Part shown: positions 44,568-58,102 of the stretch, piece after piece
How positions within the stretch are numbered: position 1 is the stretch's first letter
How the letters are laid out: every line of letters starts with the position of its first letter
The notes under the pieces: model-generated
The model's database searches: none
The model's input: the letters and a program-made list of their open reading frames with translations, nothing else
What the model was told of the DNA's origin: nothing
Program-made: the position numbers and the translations under genes
Assembly (NCBI GenBank): GCA_963678705.1
Contig: OY783222.1
Coordinates: 1,116,001-1,180,000 of the forward strand
From: Panorpa germanica
Taxonomy: Eukaryota > Arthropoda > Insecta > Mecoptera > Panorpidae
Length of the DNA: 64,000 bases
Direction of reading: 5' to 3'

Positions 44568-45210
44568 GTCAAAACGATAAAAAGAAGCATATTTTCGATA
44601 ATGTATTTTGACGACACAGTTAATATATAATTATTTCTATAATTACTACATGATAGAATCACATTTGAAGAATACTTTGTAAAATTTTCATAAATAAATA
44701 TCAAGAAATGAGCATTGACAGCGAATCTCCGCAGACGTCACAAAAAAAAAGTAACATTGCGGTGCTACTCATGACTCATCACTGGATTTTCTGAAATCGA
44801 AAAACCAAAATGATTTCATTAGTTATTGAGTTTGCAAGAAGATTTTTCAATTTTTTACAGCAAAAGTCAAAATACCGATTTGTCATTAAAAAAAATCAGA
44901 AACTTTGTTATTTTAAAATACGTTAAAATTAAAAAATAAAAATGAACTCGACAGCGTTACCTCGGCATTTATGTAAAGAAAGAGTGTGCAAAATTTCAAA
45001 AGAATCGGTCCTGTAGATTTTGAGCTAGAGAGGGCACCGACTCTGAAAAAGCTATGTGTGAGAAACCGCATTTAAAAGTTTCAAAGTAACACGAAAGCAG
45101 ACCAGAGAGGTGAAGACTTAAAACTCTAAATCTCCGACAGTTTTTCTCTAATCGACTTCAAATTTTTACACAATAAACTTAATATGTTGTACAATAATAT
45201 AAATAAATAA
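44568..45210 (-). repeat. Dispersed repeat family C, longest copy (about 640 bp)
   Basis: Collinear in reverse with 6186-6488 at one end and with 13443-13620 at the other, so it shows the fuller structure of the family. No coding potential. Family not recognised. Confidence 0.65.
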
Positions 45211-45820
45211 AAAAAAATAAGAAAAAAAGTTGAAACTTTACCTCCCCTTAAGGGATGATTCTTAATTTCATTCCTAACTAATTTTTATCCCACCCACAAA
45301 TTAAATAAGATTAAATCGATGACAAGAATACTTAGATAATTATAATACTTAGTATTAAAGCAAATCCTAAAAGTTATTGAGTACTTGAGTTATTTTCTTC
45401 ACTCTTGATAAATATTCAAGCAAAAGAAAGAGATGCATATACTAACAGATGTTTGTTTCGGTCAACGCTTCAATCAGCAAGTGGTACTTTTTTTCCTATT
45501 GTTATAATTCAGTTATGGGATTAAGTTATAAATTATTTTGCAGGTAAATTTGTTTTTAATAATACCAGAACAAAACACTTCAAGGTATTTCAAACTGTCA
45601 GCAGTCACAGAAAAACAAATTTCAGAAAAACCCATCATAAATAATATTTGCAAATTTTGGAAATGTTAACGGATACAGATAATAAAATTTGGTTATATAA
45701 ACCATGTTTTGAACGCGTTTCGAACCTGTTTTATTTTAAATACTTTTTAAAGGTTAAATACATTTACTAGAAAGGGATGATGAACGAATTCCAATAGAAG
45801 AAATGTAAAGTTCCGCACAT
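45211..45820. other. Non-coding, nothing recognised
   Basis: AT-rich; no feature supported. Confidence 0.5.
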
Positions 45821-46158
45821 GGGTCGACTGATTGCAAACGCGAGCCCCGAATCTGCCCGAACCGAATGAGAATGGAACTGTGTTGTGAGAGAGAGAGAGA
45901 AGGCACAAGCTCAAATGAAAAAAAACTGACTTGAAATTGGTTTTGAGCGACTGTGTTTCTAGGTCGCAGGGAATTACGTTATATGCTTTTGATGGTGAAC
46001 ATTATGCGCAGAAATGTGCACAAATACTTTTCAAAACTATACATACAAATACCTCACAATACGACACAATAAAATCCCCTATTATTTATTGTTAAAAATT
46101 CTATAGAGTCACGTTTTTCGTTTTCGTTGGGAACTTCGAGTTTGCAATCAGTCGACCC
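45821..46158. mobile_element. Short inverted-repeat element (338 bp)
   Basis: GGGTCGACTGATTGCAAAC at 45821-45839 and its perfect complement at 46140-46158. Similarity continues for a few more bases inside (CGAG versus CGAAG). The interior includes a GA run and no ORF. No clear target duplication. Best read as a MITE-like element. Confidence 0.6.
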
Positions 46159-47220
46159 GGTTCACGTGTTAACACTTATACTTTAATTGTATCCAGTCAC
46201 AATTTGTATTAAGTAACCGTTGCATACTCTACAAGATATCGACATATTTCTGTCAGAACGGAACAGTTGTTTCTTTTTATTCACCTGAAGTGGATTAAAG
46301 TTATTTATAAGATTGTTCAAAAAGTTCACCGTATTTTTTATCTTATAAAATATTTTATTATTTAAGAATATTATTTGATAAAGAGTTTAGAAGACGCCTC
46401 TAGAATAGGGTGTCAAAGAATACACTTACAGTATACAAAGCTTTGATATACAATGGTATTTGTGTTCAAGAATCTGTCTATGTTAAAAAATATGAATGGA
46501 CTAAAAATGTGTCAAAAAATATGACACTTAATAATGCAATAGGTGTAAAATTGTACAGTCCGGGAAAAAATCAAAATATTGTAGATATTATTTTATGTAC
46601 ATATTATATTAATATATTAAAGTAATGGTTCTCATTCTTTAGTATGCTGAAAACAAATAAGAATATAAACATACACTTGGAACATTATAATATAGGATAA
46701 CATCCTATTAAAAGAATTTATATAGATGACAAATTCCAGTCAAGTCCATTCCAGTAGTGTAATTATCTGAAATCTGACAGTCATAATTTGCATAATCACT
46801 ATTTGATCAGTACGGCAATCAGCAAGACACACACACACACACATGTTTGTATTGTACCATCATTATTTCCTATTATTTTTGTTGTAACAATACCCAGGAT
46901 AAGTATAAGCAAATAAAATGACAAATTATCTGCCATTGTATGAAATATTTGTCTTGGATTGTTATAACATTATCATTAGCATTGTGAATTATATATGTAA
47001 CCAAACGTCTTCTGCACTCCTCCCTTTCACCCCCCTCCCTCCCCATATCCATCCTATTCCTCATCCAGCCCTCTCAGACTCTCCTGCAGGCGTTCAAGTA
47101 CAATCTCATTCATTAGTGAATCGAGAAGAAGAAAATATTAGGTTAATTTCATGATTTAAGTATTGCACAACGAATGAAGCTTTTGTGTTTGACTACATGC
47201 ATTTTTTCCAAATGTTTTTC
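46159..47220. other. Non-coding, nothing recognised
   Basis: Contains a short AC microsatellite near 46830 and two ORFs of 71 and 78 codons without recognisable domains. Confidence 0.45.
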
Positions 47221-47750
47221 AAATGTTCAATTATTTTTTAATAACTCCTTATATGTTAGGAGATATTAACAATTAAAAAAGTCATTTTGTATCTTTAATT
47301 ATTAAAGGGATTCAACGTTGTACATATTCCAAATGCATGTGACATCACAATCGCTGCCAACCTTACAGCTCATAAATCTCTGCTATATGTATTTATATAT
47401 CAAAATATCAAATATTATTTACAGCTATTTCAAGGAGCAATGAAATTCCAATATTATGTCTGCCGTAACAGGGTTAAATAAAATAAAAATTTATTATACT
47501 TTGACTTGACTTGATTATTCCGACTACCAACAGCTACAAAACATTGACCTAATGAACAAATAACTGACGTTAAAATGCATTTCACGTCACATAAATATGG
47601 CCGATAATTTCAAGCGCTAAAACTACAATTCAAATTTTTCCGTCAACATTTAGATATTTAAAATAAAACACACCAATACACATTTATTAACATCAATTTC
47701 AATCAACAATTAAAAAATAGACCACTAAGAAATTAGGACACAAGCCCATT
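47221..47750 (-). mobile_element. MITE family G, reverse copy lacking one terminus
   Basis: Collinear in reverse with 20349-20974. It keeps the GGACACAAGCCCATT end at 47750 and has lost the opposite one. Confidence 0.7.
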
Positions 47751-48825
47751 TATAAAACGTAATTAGTTATCTTTGATAACACTGTTACATAACTTAGTTA
47801 AAGATTGCTACTGCTGATCCTTATTACTGATTTATCGCTATATCTATTAGAAAAACATTTAGTGAGAAAACGACTCTTATATAGAAGTTTTAAAATTCCA
47901 TTATATAGAAATATAATTCTAGAGTAGTTAAACCTAATCAAAGTGAAAGCCTTGGATCTAAAAAGTGAAATAAACTATTATTTAAAAGAAAAAATAATTG
48001 TTTGACAATTATCTTTTAAAGCGTAATGTACTTTTGAAAATTAATAATTTACAAATATTGAGCTTGTACTTGTAGTTGAATATGCAGCTAACTTCGTTCC
48101 GTTAATAACATGTTGTCAATTGCAAGAGCCATTTAAAAGTTATACCCTGTGTTTATCAGAACCTGGGTTGCTTTGCTTTGCTGCAGTTGCAGCATCTCCA
48201 GAGTCCTGGAGCAAGCAGGCTGACAAGACTCGCTAATCTCCCACTCAATATCCCAATGAACAAATAAAAAATCGATTAAAAATTTAAATGTTATTGTTTC
48301 TTGTATTTAGTTGATTAATTTGTTAATGAGTTGTTAATTTATTAATTATTAGAATTCCTAGCTATGGAACGGGAGAATATTAAATAGTTGATAATTAATT
48401 AATATTTTCTTATTAACATATTTATGTTTAATTTAAGAGTGTTCTATTTAATTAGTATTAATTACTTATTTAAAATATTACTTTCCTATTTTAATATTAA
48501 TTGATACCAAAATTATTAAACGCTAATTTTGACTTGCAGTTTCCTGCATCTAATGCAGTGGTTGGTAACCTATTTTAAATGATGGAAAAATTTTGAATGC
48601 AAGAAAAAGTTGCTGAATGCCAAAATTCATAATTCTTAAGTCTTCGTTTTTTGAAATACGTTCCAACGCTATATTTTCTGGATTTGGTATGAAGTGAGTA
48701 CACTATATAAGTAAAGTAGAAATTTTTCCTCTTGTAATAAAATGTGTCTATGCGAAACAACTACAATACATCCTGCTGAAAAGTCATTAGATTCCAATGT
48801 GTGTCAGTCAAATATTACAAGATTA
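47751..48825. other. Non-coding, nothing recognised
   Basis: AT-rich. One small minus-strand ORF with no domain. Confidence 0.5.
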
Positions 48826-49140
48826 ATATGGCAAGTTTCCTACTACCCGGTGGAACGAATGTTTGATCCGAATGATTTATTTATTTTATTAATTTGTTGA
48901 TATTATTGACACCGACACTGTTTAACAAAAACTTTCAAGTAAATAAAGAAACTTTCAAGTATAAAACCTTCCTTTGTTGGACGATTCGTGCAGCAGTGCA
49001 TGACATGTGGATCAAATGTGTGGTGGGGATAGAAAAATCGTTTTTGACGCGGGTTAAAAGATCGACAACAGCCCGAACTTCTTTCAACATGAACGTTGGA
49101 CACGTGACATTGGATACACTAAGTTCCAGCATCGTCTAAC
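48826..49140 (+). repeat. Dispersed repeat family D, copy 3 (unoccupied site)
   Basis: Collinear with 5385-5775 but without the palindromic insertion: the site reads ACACTAAGTTCCAGCATCG. Overlapping ORFs on both strands are repeat-derived. Confidence 0.65.
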
Positions 49141-52100
49141 GTTGGCTTTTACTATATATGAACCTCCCAAATTAATTAATCAATCAGAAATCGAATTAAT
49201 GATTTCAATAATAAATATATACAGTATATTAATATTAAGATAGAAAATAAAATAAATAAATTATAATATTTATCAATTACATATGTAGGTACGAGTTTAT
49301 ATACATGGATTTCTCGATAAGATTATTTTATTTTGAATTAATCAATATTTATGTTCTTATATCAGATGTATGTATGCATAATATTACGTTTCTACCAGTG
49401 GCGTACGTTTCTACCAGTGGCTGTGTGATTAATGGAGAAAAAAACACTTCGTCGAAAGTTTATCTGCGTTATAATTTTGTTTGGGTGTAATTATGAATTG
49501 TCTGGGTATTGAATAGCATACTCAACTCAACACTAATGCATTGAACAATCAGTACACTATATTTTAAAACTTCGCACTTGACATCTTATACATAAATTAT
49601 TCCCTTCTTAATAAAACTTAAATAATTAATATTAATTAAATTCTCCCCTCAATCTAAACGTAGACCACTACGCCACTGATTTAGTTTTGTAATTAATTCA
49701 TACAAATCGATAACAAAGTACATAATAGTAAAATATATAAGGTTGTTGGACGATTTATTATCAATTCTTGCAGACTTGAAAGCAGTAGCTCTGAAGCTAG
49801 CAGACAACAAAGAATTATTGATCTTTTATTGCAAGATAATAGCTGAGTCAAGTGTTATAGACTTCCAAATAAAAATAGAGCTTTTTTAATTGATAGTTTT
49901 CTATGAAACAAGCTATAGAAACTATACTGGCTTAAATAAATTGAGAGAAACTACATATAACACAGTTCTGGATTTGATTCAGAGATAACGATTGGATTGC
50001 GATTATTCCATAAAAATTGTAAGAAACAACGGTTGGTAGTTCGAGTTTAATTCCCGGACCAGCGCTATATTTTCTGGAGTTGGTTGTTGTTTCATTTAAT
50101 TAATAATTAAAATACATATAGACAATTTCAATAGTTTATTATTGAGACATACCTTATCGACAAGTTATAAAAAGGACAATTATAAAAGCGACGTAGAAAA
50201 AAACAAAAAAATACCACAAAAAATTACCTTAAATAAGATTTGAATTAGGTTAAACTAATGAACAATGACATAACACATTTTATCTTTCGACATACATCAG
50301 CCGTAATAAAGTTTCTTATGCAAAATATATAATTTTAAATAGTGAACTTATATACTGATAAAAAGATTTTTAATGTCTTTTGCATTTGTTTAATTACAAT
50401 GTAACCGAGTTATGAGTTTTCCTTTGTGTTTAACGAAAAGAAAATCCTTAATTATATTCATAAATTATTTATATAAATTCAAAGTTACTAGTTTTATTAT
50501 TTTGTTATCATTTATAAAATTCTTCGAAAGTGTACGGCAATAATTGTAGATTAAAATAAAGGAAAATATAAAAAAAAACAAATCACATGCTACTGTAAAA
50601 CGCACAAAATTGATTTTCCGTTAAAGTCAGCTGTTCTGTCACTATGTATATGTATACTATACATACTCGTGTATACATGACATACCCCACTACAAACACA
50701 GTACAAACAAAGTAAAATTACCTAACTATAGCTAGCATGCTAAATAACAGATTAAGGAAAGGATAAAAGTAAAGTTATTAAACAGTAGTACCACCTTAAC
50801 GAAACTAAACGCAATACACCAACTAACCTATTTAAAAACAATTCAATAATACCAACATTTAAATATTACTAGTAGTGACTAGTATGGGGATTGTACACTG
50901 TTCCCATTTTCTACGGTATATCCCGTTCCTGTTCCCATTCCCGATCCCGATCCCGAGTCCTGACTAACAAGTGAAACCCGTGCAATCTATGGGTTTAGGT
51001 ACAAGTGTACCCGGCTCTATGAAAATTGCATAATTCAACACTTTATATGCGATTATAATACAGAAAAAAAAACACACACCAAAGTCAAGGTTAGAAAAAA
51101 AAAACTTTTTAAAATTCTAAAGGGCTTAAAATTATCATAAAAGGGTAGATATTTTATTAATTTGTTTTCTATTTGGAAGGATAAACAAGTGGTTATTCAT
51201 TTTTTATAACTGCTAATATATTTAAATGACTTTTTTAGGATTTGTTTTTTGATTTGTTAACAGGTTGTTTTGCAAAGAATTAAAATAATTTTACGTTTAT
51301 GAAGGGAGCGATTATTACTGTATGAAATTGTACTTCTCAGCTTTTGATGAATCTTAATATTTGTCCAGTTGTTAGTTAAGTGAAATTTTGGTATTTTGAT
51401 GAGCTTTCGGAGTAAACATATCCTAGACCATAGACAAGCAACGCGTCGGCTAAAAGACATTATGTGTAAGACAATCATATGATTTTTACAAAAGTAAAAT
51501 TTACTCAGCGGAACTCATTGAAAATTGAACTCAACTTCAAGTTCGTAACTACAGTGTAAAATTTCAAGCCCCTTCCTCTCAGAATGAGCAAAATAGGCGT
51601 GTTGGAATCTATCCAATTGGATCGTATAAGATGAAATTGACGCTTGCGCCGTTGTACCCTTATCCAATCATATAATTCTCCTATAGTTGGTAGGGATATA
51701 GTTTGAGTTCATAAGTAAGTGGGGAGAAACTCAAAAAATTAGGGAGGGGGAAATGACGTTCTCTCTCTATGTACTACAGAGAACATAGTATTGGAAAAAT
51801 ATTTTATAAAGACCAGAATTTAAACCAGTCTGATTCTGGACGTTGATTTGAGCGCACGCATTTGTGTAATCGAATATTTTTATATTTTATTGAATATTGT
51901 AAAACGATTTCATATAATTTTACGTTTTATTTTACGTGTAAAATTAATTGTTTTTGTGTGTTGAGCGATATGTGTTCAAATAAATTAGTGGGATACCTGT
52001 ACATAACCATAACACGATTATGTAAAACAATATTGTGATTTGAATTTTTAAAAAAATTGTGCAGATTGAATTGGACTTGATTATGACAATATAGTGCAAT

Positions 52101-52785
52101 GTGGTTTTAGCCAACGAAAGGTTCTGCTGGTTGAGACTGTGAAATGTGTTTCGTTTTATTTCATTTCTAAACTATAAACACTTGTCAAATTAATTTATTA
52201 TTTTTTAAATAAATAAAGAAATTAATTAAAATACATAAATTAATATTAACTATGTAATTAAATCAATAACCAATTTGAATAATCATTTGAATTGTAAATG
52301 AAGTTGGTACTGGAGAAGATTGAATGCAACCTGCCAAAGTGAACTGATACTTTCAAAAAGTTTTATTCGTTTTTTCGCGAAACGGTTTGACGACAAGTCG
52401 CTAACTGACCTGTAGTTATCGGCGGAACATTTTTATGTGATTTTTGTGTTTTTATGACTTTGAACATTTCTGTTCTAGTGATATACTGGTGATTTTTATT
52501 TCCTCTGGAGAATCAGTGATCGATGTTGAGTGTTGACTAATTGTCAGTGGTGGCACATTTGTGCAGTGGATGAAGATATAGTGAGTGCGTGCTACGCAGA
52601 AAGTTCACCCTAACGCGACTAACTGCCTTAAGCTGTTGTTCCAAATAGGCAAATTGTCTCATACATTTGAGCCTCGGTTAGACGTTGGAGGTGACCGTGA
52701 GCTATGCCGGTCAGTTGATTCATCGTCCCAACTTCATCTCCAAATACCGACCAGCGTGGAAGCCCAGGCTTGGCGGGTCGCAGGC
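49141..52785 (+). other. Upstream region of the POU gene, including its probable 5' leader
   Basis: No other gene. Around 50030-50090 a TTCGAGTTTAATTCCCGG stretch resembles the B-box part of a degraded tRNA-derived SINE. Simple CCCGAT-type repeats lie near 50930-50960. The likely 5' leader holds two minimal upstream ORFs: ATG at 52523 (stop 52538) and ATG at 52570 (stop 52579). Transcription start and enhancers cannot be fixed from sequence alone. Confidence 0.4.
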
Positions 52786-53997
52786 ATGGCAGCCACCACG
52801 TACATGTCTTCCGGAGTATCGGGAGACCTAGATGGTGGTCTCGGCATGTCGTTAGGAGGCGGCTATCACACATCATCGCCTCGATCAGCTGCAGACGCCA
52901 ATGACATGAAATACATGCAACATCATCACCACCATCATCATCACCATCAAGTACCGTCAAGTCCAAGTCCGAATCCCGTGCCGACGGGCAATCCCTGGGC
53001 GGCGTTACAACCCTCAGCGGATCCGTGGGGCATGCATGGTCACCATACACATCATCACCATCCACACCAAGGTGGCGATGTGAAACCGTTGACAGGTGGT
53101 GGTGAATTACACCATGGACATGCCTTGGCGAGGACACAGGGTATGGGATCACCCCATGCGTGGCACGCGCCCGTTGCTGCACATTACGCTCCTTCAGGGG
53201 GCTCACCGTTGCAATACCATGCAGCCATGAATGGAATGCTGCATCATCCGCATCAACCGTCCGCGTTACCGCACCATTCGTTGCGGGGTGATTCTCCCCA
53301 GTTGCACCTGCACGGGCATCCAGGATTGCAGGGCGATCGAGATGTCAGTGCCGGAGAAGAAGACACCCCGACCAGTGACGACTTAGAAGCCTTCGCCAAA
53401 CAGTTCAAACAACGTCGAATTAAACTAGGATTTACGCAAGCCGATGTCGGTCTGGCGTTAGGAACCCTTTATGGCAATGTCTTCTCACAGACGACGATCT
53501 GTAGGTTCGAAGCGTTACAGCTCAGTTTTAAAAATATGTGCAAACTTAAACCACTGTTACAAAAATGGCTAGAAGAAGCCGATTCCACGACAGGGTCCCC
53601 CACGAGTATCGACAAAATAGCTGCACAAGGACGGAAAAGAAAAAAACGCACTAGCATCGAGGTGTCTGTCAAAGGAGCGTTAGAACAGCATTTTCACAAA
53701 CAGCCAAAACCGTCGGCGCAGGAAATTACGTCGTTAGCGGATAGTTTGCAACTGGAAAAGGAAGTAGTGCGGGTATGGTTCTGCAACCGACGGCAAAAAG
53801 AAAAACGAATGACGCCGCCAAACACACTAGGAGGTGATATGATGGACGGTATGCCCCCAGGACATTTAGGGCACGCATATCACCATCACGGGGACATGCA
53901 TGGAAGTCCTATGGGGGCACACTCCCATTCACATAGCCCCCCAATGTTATCACCCCAATCAATGGGCGGCCCAGGACATCAGCTGACGGCCCACTAG
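52786..53997 (+). CDS. vvl: Class III POU-homeodomain transcription factor (ventral veins lacking / POU-M1), 403 aa
   Basis: Nuclear transcription factor binding octamer-like DNA through a bipartite POU domain. Visible: N-terminus [10 protein letters not shown] as in insect Vvl; nine-His tract (46-54) and further His-rich segments; acidic [17 protein letters not shown] opening the POU-specific domain (about 192-266, [15 protein letters not shown]); linker; homeodomain (about 283-342) starting [10 protein letters not shown] with recognition helix [13 protein letters not shown]; His/Met/Pro-rich tail ending HQLTAH. A single exon, as usual for class III POU genes. The start is the first in-frame ATG (GGCATGG context); the frame is open only to a TGA at 52582. 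In Drosophila the protein (Drifter/Cf1a) acts in trachea, glia and wing veins; the silkworm orthologue POU-M1/SGF-3 regulates silk-gland genes. Codon use is less AT-rich than the surroundings. Confidence 0.97.
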   Translation: MAATTYMSSGVSGDLDGGLGMSLGGGYHTSSPRSAADANDMKYMQHHHHHHHHHQVPSSPSPNPVPTGNPWAALQPSADPWGMHGHHTHHHHPHQGGDVKPLTGGGELHHGHALARTQGMGSPHAWHAPVAAHYAPSGGSPLQYHAAMNGMLHHPHQPSALPHHSLRGDSPQLHLHGHPGLQGDRDVSAGEEDTPTSDDLEAFAKQFKQRRIKLGFTQADVGLALGTLYGNVFSQTTICRFEALQLSFKNMCKLKPLLQKWLEEADSTTGSPTSIDKIAAQGRKRKKRTSIEVSVKGALEQHFHKQPKPSAQEITSLADSLQLEKEVVRVWFCNRRQKEKRMTPPNTLGGDMMDGMPPGHLGHAYHHHGDMHGSPMGAHSHSHSPPMLSPQSMGGPGHQLTAH

Positions 53998-54066
53998 CGC
54001 CACCCCTTCCTTCACGGTCCGTATGAACACTAATATTAAGTATACATTAATTTAATATTTCTTTAA

Positions 54067-54088
54067 AATAAATTTGGAATACAATAAA
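54067..54088 (+). promoter_or_regulatory. Candidate polyadenylation signals for the POU gene
   Basis: Two AATAAA hexamers (54067-54072 and 54083-54088) 70-90 bases after the stop codon. Others follow downstream, e.g. near 54413, so a longer 3' UTR is equally possible. Confidence 0.35.
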
Positions 54089-57000
54089 AATGCTGCAACC
54101 AGTGCAGTTCCTCAGGCCTCAGGCCGGTTGTACACTGTACAAATACGATATGTAGTTGTTGTTTTTTAACCATTCGTTAACCGGTTGTTTTACACATGAC
54201 TTTTTGAGGTTACGGATTATTCGAATTTGTCTCGGGCTAGCGGAACTGGATTGGGGGCATGCTTTTTATTCAAACTTAAAAATTTAGTTAATTTCTGTGT
54301 TAAAAATGTGCGCACGTTTTTTCTTATATCATTTTTGAAAATGTTTTATAAGATTTTAAAATAAATAGTGACAATATATACGGGCCGGAGGAAGCGGAAA
54401 ACAAACAAAAGAAAATAAATTTAAAATGGACAAAAACTTTAATAAGAACTACCTCAAGAATTTGGTTTAGTTTTAAACTAAACGATTTTATTAAAAAATG
54501 TGTAAATTAACAACGTAAACGTAACCTTTTGTGTAAAATGTAAATTACCTGTAAATAAAATATAGCTCATAAAATGTAATATATAAATTGGTACAGAGAT
54601 AAGTTGTATGTAAAAAAACAAACAAACAATCATATATACGAAGAAAATTAAAAGATGTCGTGTGCAAAAAAGTTCTAGTGTAAATAAAACGAAGTAATTT
54701 AAGTAGGTTTCATTTTTTGTATAAGAGCTAAATAAAAAAAGATATATAATATTAAAAAAATATATGAAAATCCATTTTTGTAGAGCCCTTGTGTGCGGGG
54801 TGCGCGGTGCGCAGTACGGGGGTGTGTGTATACCAACCACAATTCCATTAAAAATCATTTTTTAAAAATAATAAAATTGTTTAGTGGCCGTACTCTAATT
54901 TTTAAATATATTAATTCATTACTAAACTAAGGTATATATATTTTTTTGAGTGTACATATAAAAAATAAAAAAAATAATGTATAAAAAACATCACCGCCAG
55001 ACAAAATACAATTGGACAATTTCATATTGAAAAAAATAACTTATAGGAAAATAAAAAAAAAAACAAAAATATCCAAAACTGAAATGAAATTACAAATGTA
55101 TAGTTTTAAAAAATGAAATTGAAAAATTCACTGTTTTTATGTTATTATATTTAAAAAAAATATTGGTACAGTCCAGTGTATAAGTCATTAGTCCGATGGA
55201 GTTCCATTTAATAAAAAAATAAAAATGAAGTTTTAATAAAAAATATTTGTTTAGTTATGATTTCAAAAAATAATCCACTTAATCCAATACCTCCACCAAG
55301 CAAACTCGCTGATCTGCTTGGTAATCCGTCAATGAAGCTACGTTGTTCTAATCCGGACAGGAATTTTCCATTCCTTAGTGCGGCATTAACATTTATTTAC
55401 TTTTCAAGTATTTTTCGTTTTCACCTTATTACTTCTATATTCAAACTTAAAAAAATATGGCGTTTTCGATTCGAAAAAAGGTTACCCTCGTTTTGCACAC
55501 GTTTTAGATTTGCTGGTAAGCAGGACCTTATTATTATCAATAAAAAACAACAGTCACAGCAATAGAACATAAAGTGCAAAACGAGTGAACCATTATTTGT
55601 TGAATAGAAAACGCCATTAGTCTTATTTACCAAATTAAACATTCCTACAAAAGTATGTTTAAAATATTTACTTGCGAAATAAAGCTAGAACTAAATTTGT
55701 CATTGGATCCACTATCGCTTCTCTTATCAATTCTCAAATCTGGAAATTTTTCACTTTAAACGCATATAATTTTTTTTTACTTAAACGAACCCTGGTAATA
55801 TATCATTTTATGCGAAATAAACCTTTTCTAAACTCTTAAAATTTCTTGTACAACTTACAAAACATTTTTACTTTCAGATTTTTTTGATTAAGTACAGCAA
55901 CTACCTAATTTTTAATTAAAATTTACAAGCAAGTATTTCATTAATTACATAAAATTCAATCATATATTTTTATAAGGCAGTGGTGCACAATCAGTCAGTC
56001 TTGTAAAGTATCTAATTGCTAAAGTTGATAGTAGTTGTACATATTTAGATATATTGAGCGCTAACAAGTAATCTAATTTAATGTATGTACTTAAAATACA
56101 CTTAAAAAAGGGATCACGCGTGTTTCGCTGATCACTAGCTCGTTATTTTGCCGAATTACAATGTACGTATGTATTTTATTATCGTTTTTTCAATTCGCAG
56201 ATAACAGAGGTTTATTATTGATATTTTAGTGGCATTAATAAGGTATTGGCAAATACGTTTTGGTGAACTTGAAGTAATTTTTTGGATTTTTCAATCATGT
56301 ATCTAACGCGGGATGAATTTATCGCTTTATGTTTGTAATTCTTGCTCTTACAAACCATCACTTATTAATTTATAACTATATATAGTCGAATTATAGTCTC
56401 ACTATATTGTAAATCAAGCAAATATTAAAAAATGCATTTTAAAAATTGATTATAGACGAGTACGATAACGTACTCGTACGAGTACGAGTACGATACGAGT
56501 GAGATAACGAGTATAAGAAATATATTTAGTAAAGTTTTAAAAATTAATTAAATTGAATTAAAATGATGGTTTTCATCCGTAAATAATATTTGATATGTTT
56601 TAATTAACAATGTTTATAATAATTTATAATTAATATATGTTTAATAATTAAATTAATCAAGTTAGCGTTCTATCCACGCGTTTTCAGTACACCGGAAGTT
56701 TTCATCTATTCCGACGGTGTCTAATATACGGCTCAATTTATGAAATATAATACCCTGTATGCGAGTATGTCTCTGAATAAAGCAAACGCGAATTCTACTC
56801 GACTTAGAAATTGCAGCCTATCTGTCTAAATAATTTAGAATAGTTTTCATATATTTAATATACGTTATTATATTATATTATATTATTGTTGGCATTTTTT
56901 TGAGTTTCTCTGCAAATTCGCCCTTCCGTTGATTAATTTTTTTAGATATTTATATTTTTATTATATGAATATTTAGTTTCACAACTTGTAGTGCAAATAA

Positions 57001-58102
57001 ATATCATCAGTTAAAAAACACCCCATCTATAATATCTTTACAGCTTAATAATTAATTTTAATTAATTGACGCTAATTTAACACTATGTTTCAGCAATACT
57101 ATCTATATACAGCATACATCTAATTAAATTAATTTTTTGTTTCAAATAGTAGAATATTAAAAACTATTACACTGTTAAAATAAAAATATTTTGATAGTAT
57201 ATAATATAAATATACACTGTTAATTATAAATGCAATATATTGCCAGTATAACCCAAGGCGGAGCAAGTTTTCTGTTCTCCGTGCAACCCGTCTATTTCAG
57301 TTTGCGTGACGTTTTTGAAATGACCATGAAAATAAAATAGCGGCACAATTTATATATTTATAAAATTATATATGGAAAATATATTCTATAAAATTATTAA
57401 ATCGTTTTCAATATCACTGTAGGTATTATACAAGCCAATTAAGTGATGAGTGGTTTAATTTGATTAATTAGATTGTAGATTGTTCATTTCAAGCAATTTG
57501 CTACATGCAAGTTTTAATTTCTAGTTGTTCTTGGAAAATAAGATTTAAGATAAATTGGCGCTAAAAATATTAATAGTCTTCAGGCTAAACCAGACCGTCA
57601 TAAATAATAGAAAAAAATGTTTCTTTAGAAAATAGAGGAATGTAACAAGAGATATTTGTTACTGCTTTGCCAATTTTTATACCCCGTTGAAAAATATTTA
57701 TATTAGCGTAGTTCTCAGCCAGGTAAAAGCTAGAAATCTCTTTGAATATGAACAGCTTAGAAAGTCTTAAATCAACACCGGATTATCCCTTAATCTCTAA
57801 TTGTTAACTTTTAACTTTGGGGTTTTCCCGTAAACGATAATTTTCAATAGATTATTAAAAATAGGTTTGCAAAATTCCCACCCCTACCAGCAGGATTTAA
57901 TTCCTTTTTACTGATAATTTGTTATTTCAACTTTAATTAATTTTTAATGACATATTTCTTCATGCCTACTTGCTTGACGATAGACTGCTGTGTTTTCGGG
58001 TTTGATCGCCATACCTGCGTTATATTTTCTAAATTGATTGGTATTAAAAATAATTTGATAATGTAAGACACTATAAATACTTAAGCCAATTACTTAAGCC
58101 TC
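54089..58102. other. 3' flank of the POU gene, non-coding
   Basis: Very AT-rich. The ORFs at 54478-54858 and 55257-55565 lack domains and look incidental. A short cluster of GTACGA/TACTCG words at 56458-56505 forms a small imperfect repeat. Part of 54089-55250 may be 3' UTR. Confidence 0.45.

Noticed and set aside
46786-46793. Octamer ATTTGCAT as an autoregulatory POU site (also near 7720, 20339, 21395 and 60795)
   Set aside because: About five such octamers are expected by chance in 64 kb of this base composition, so the number seen gives no enrichment.
52628-53206. 192-codon ORF on the minus strand of the POU gene
   Set aside because: Antisense to conserved Vvl coding sequence; it arises from the His-codon-rich, less AT-rich composition.
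54478-54858. 126-codon ORF downstream of the POU gene
   Set aside because: Low-complexity hydrophobic Phe/Leu/Ile/Tyr translation of AT-rich DNA, with no domain or supporting context.
56455-56510. CRISPR-like or regulatory array of GTACGAGTA words
   Set aside because: Short, irregular, self-complementary simple sequence without spacers of constant length; a eukaryotic context makes CRISPR implausible.
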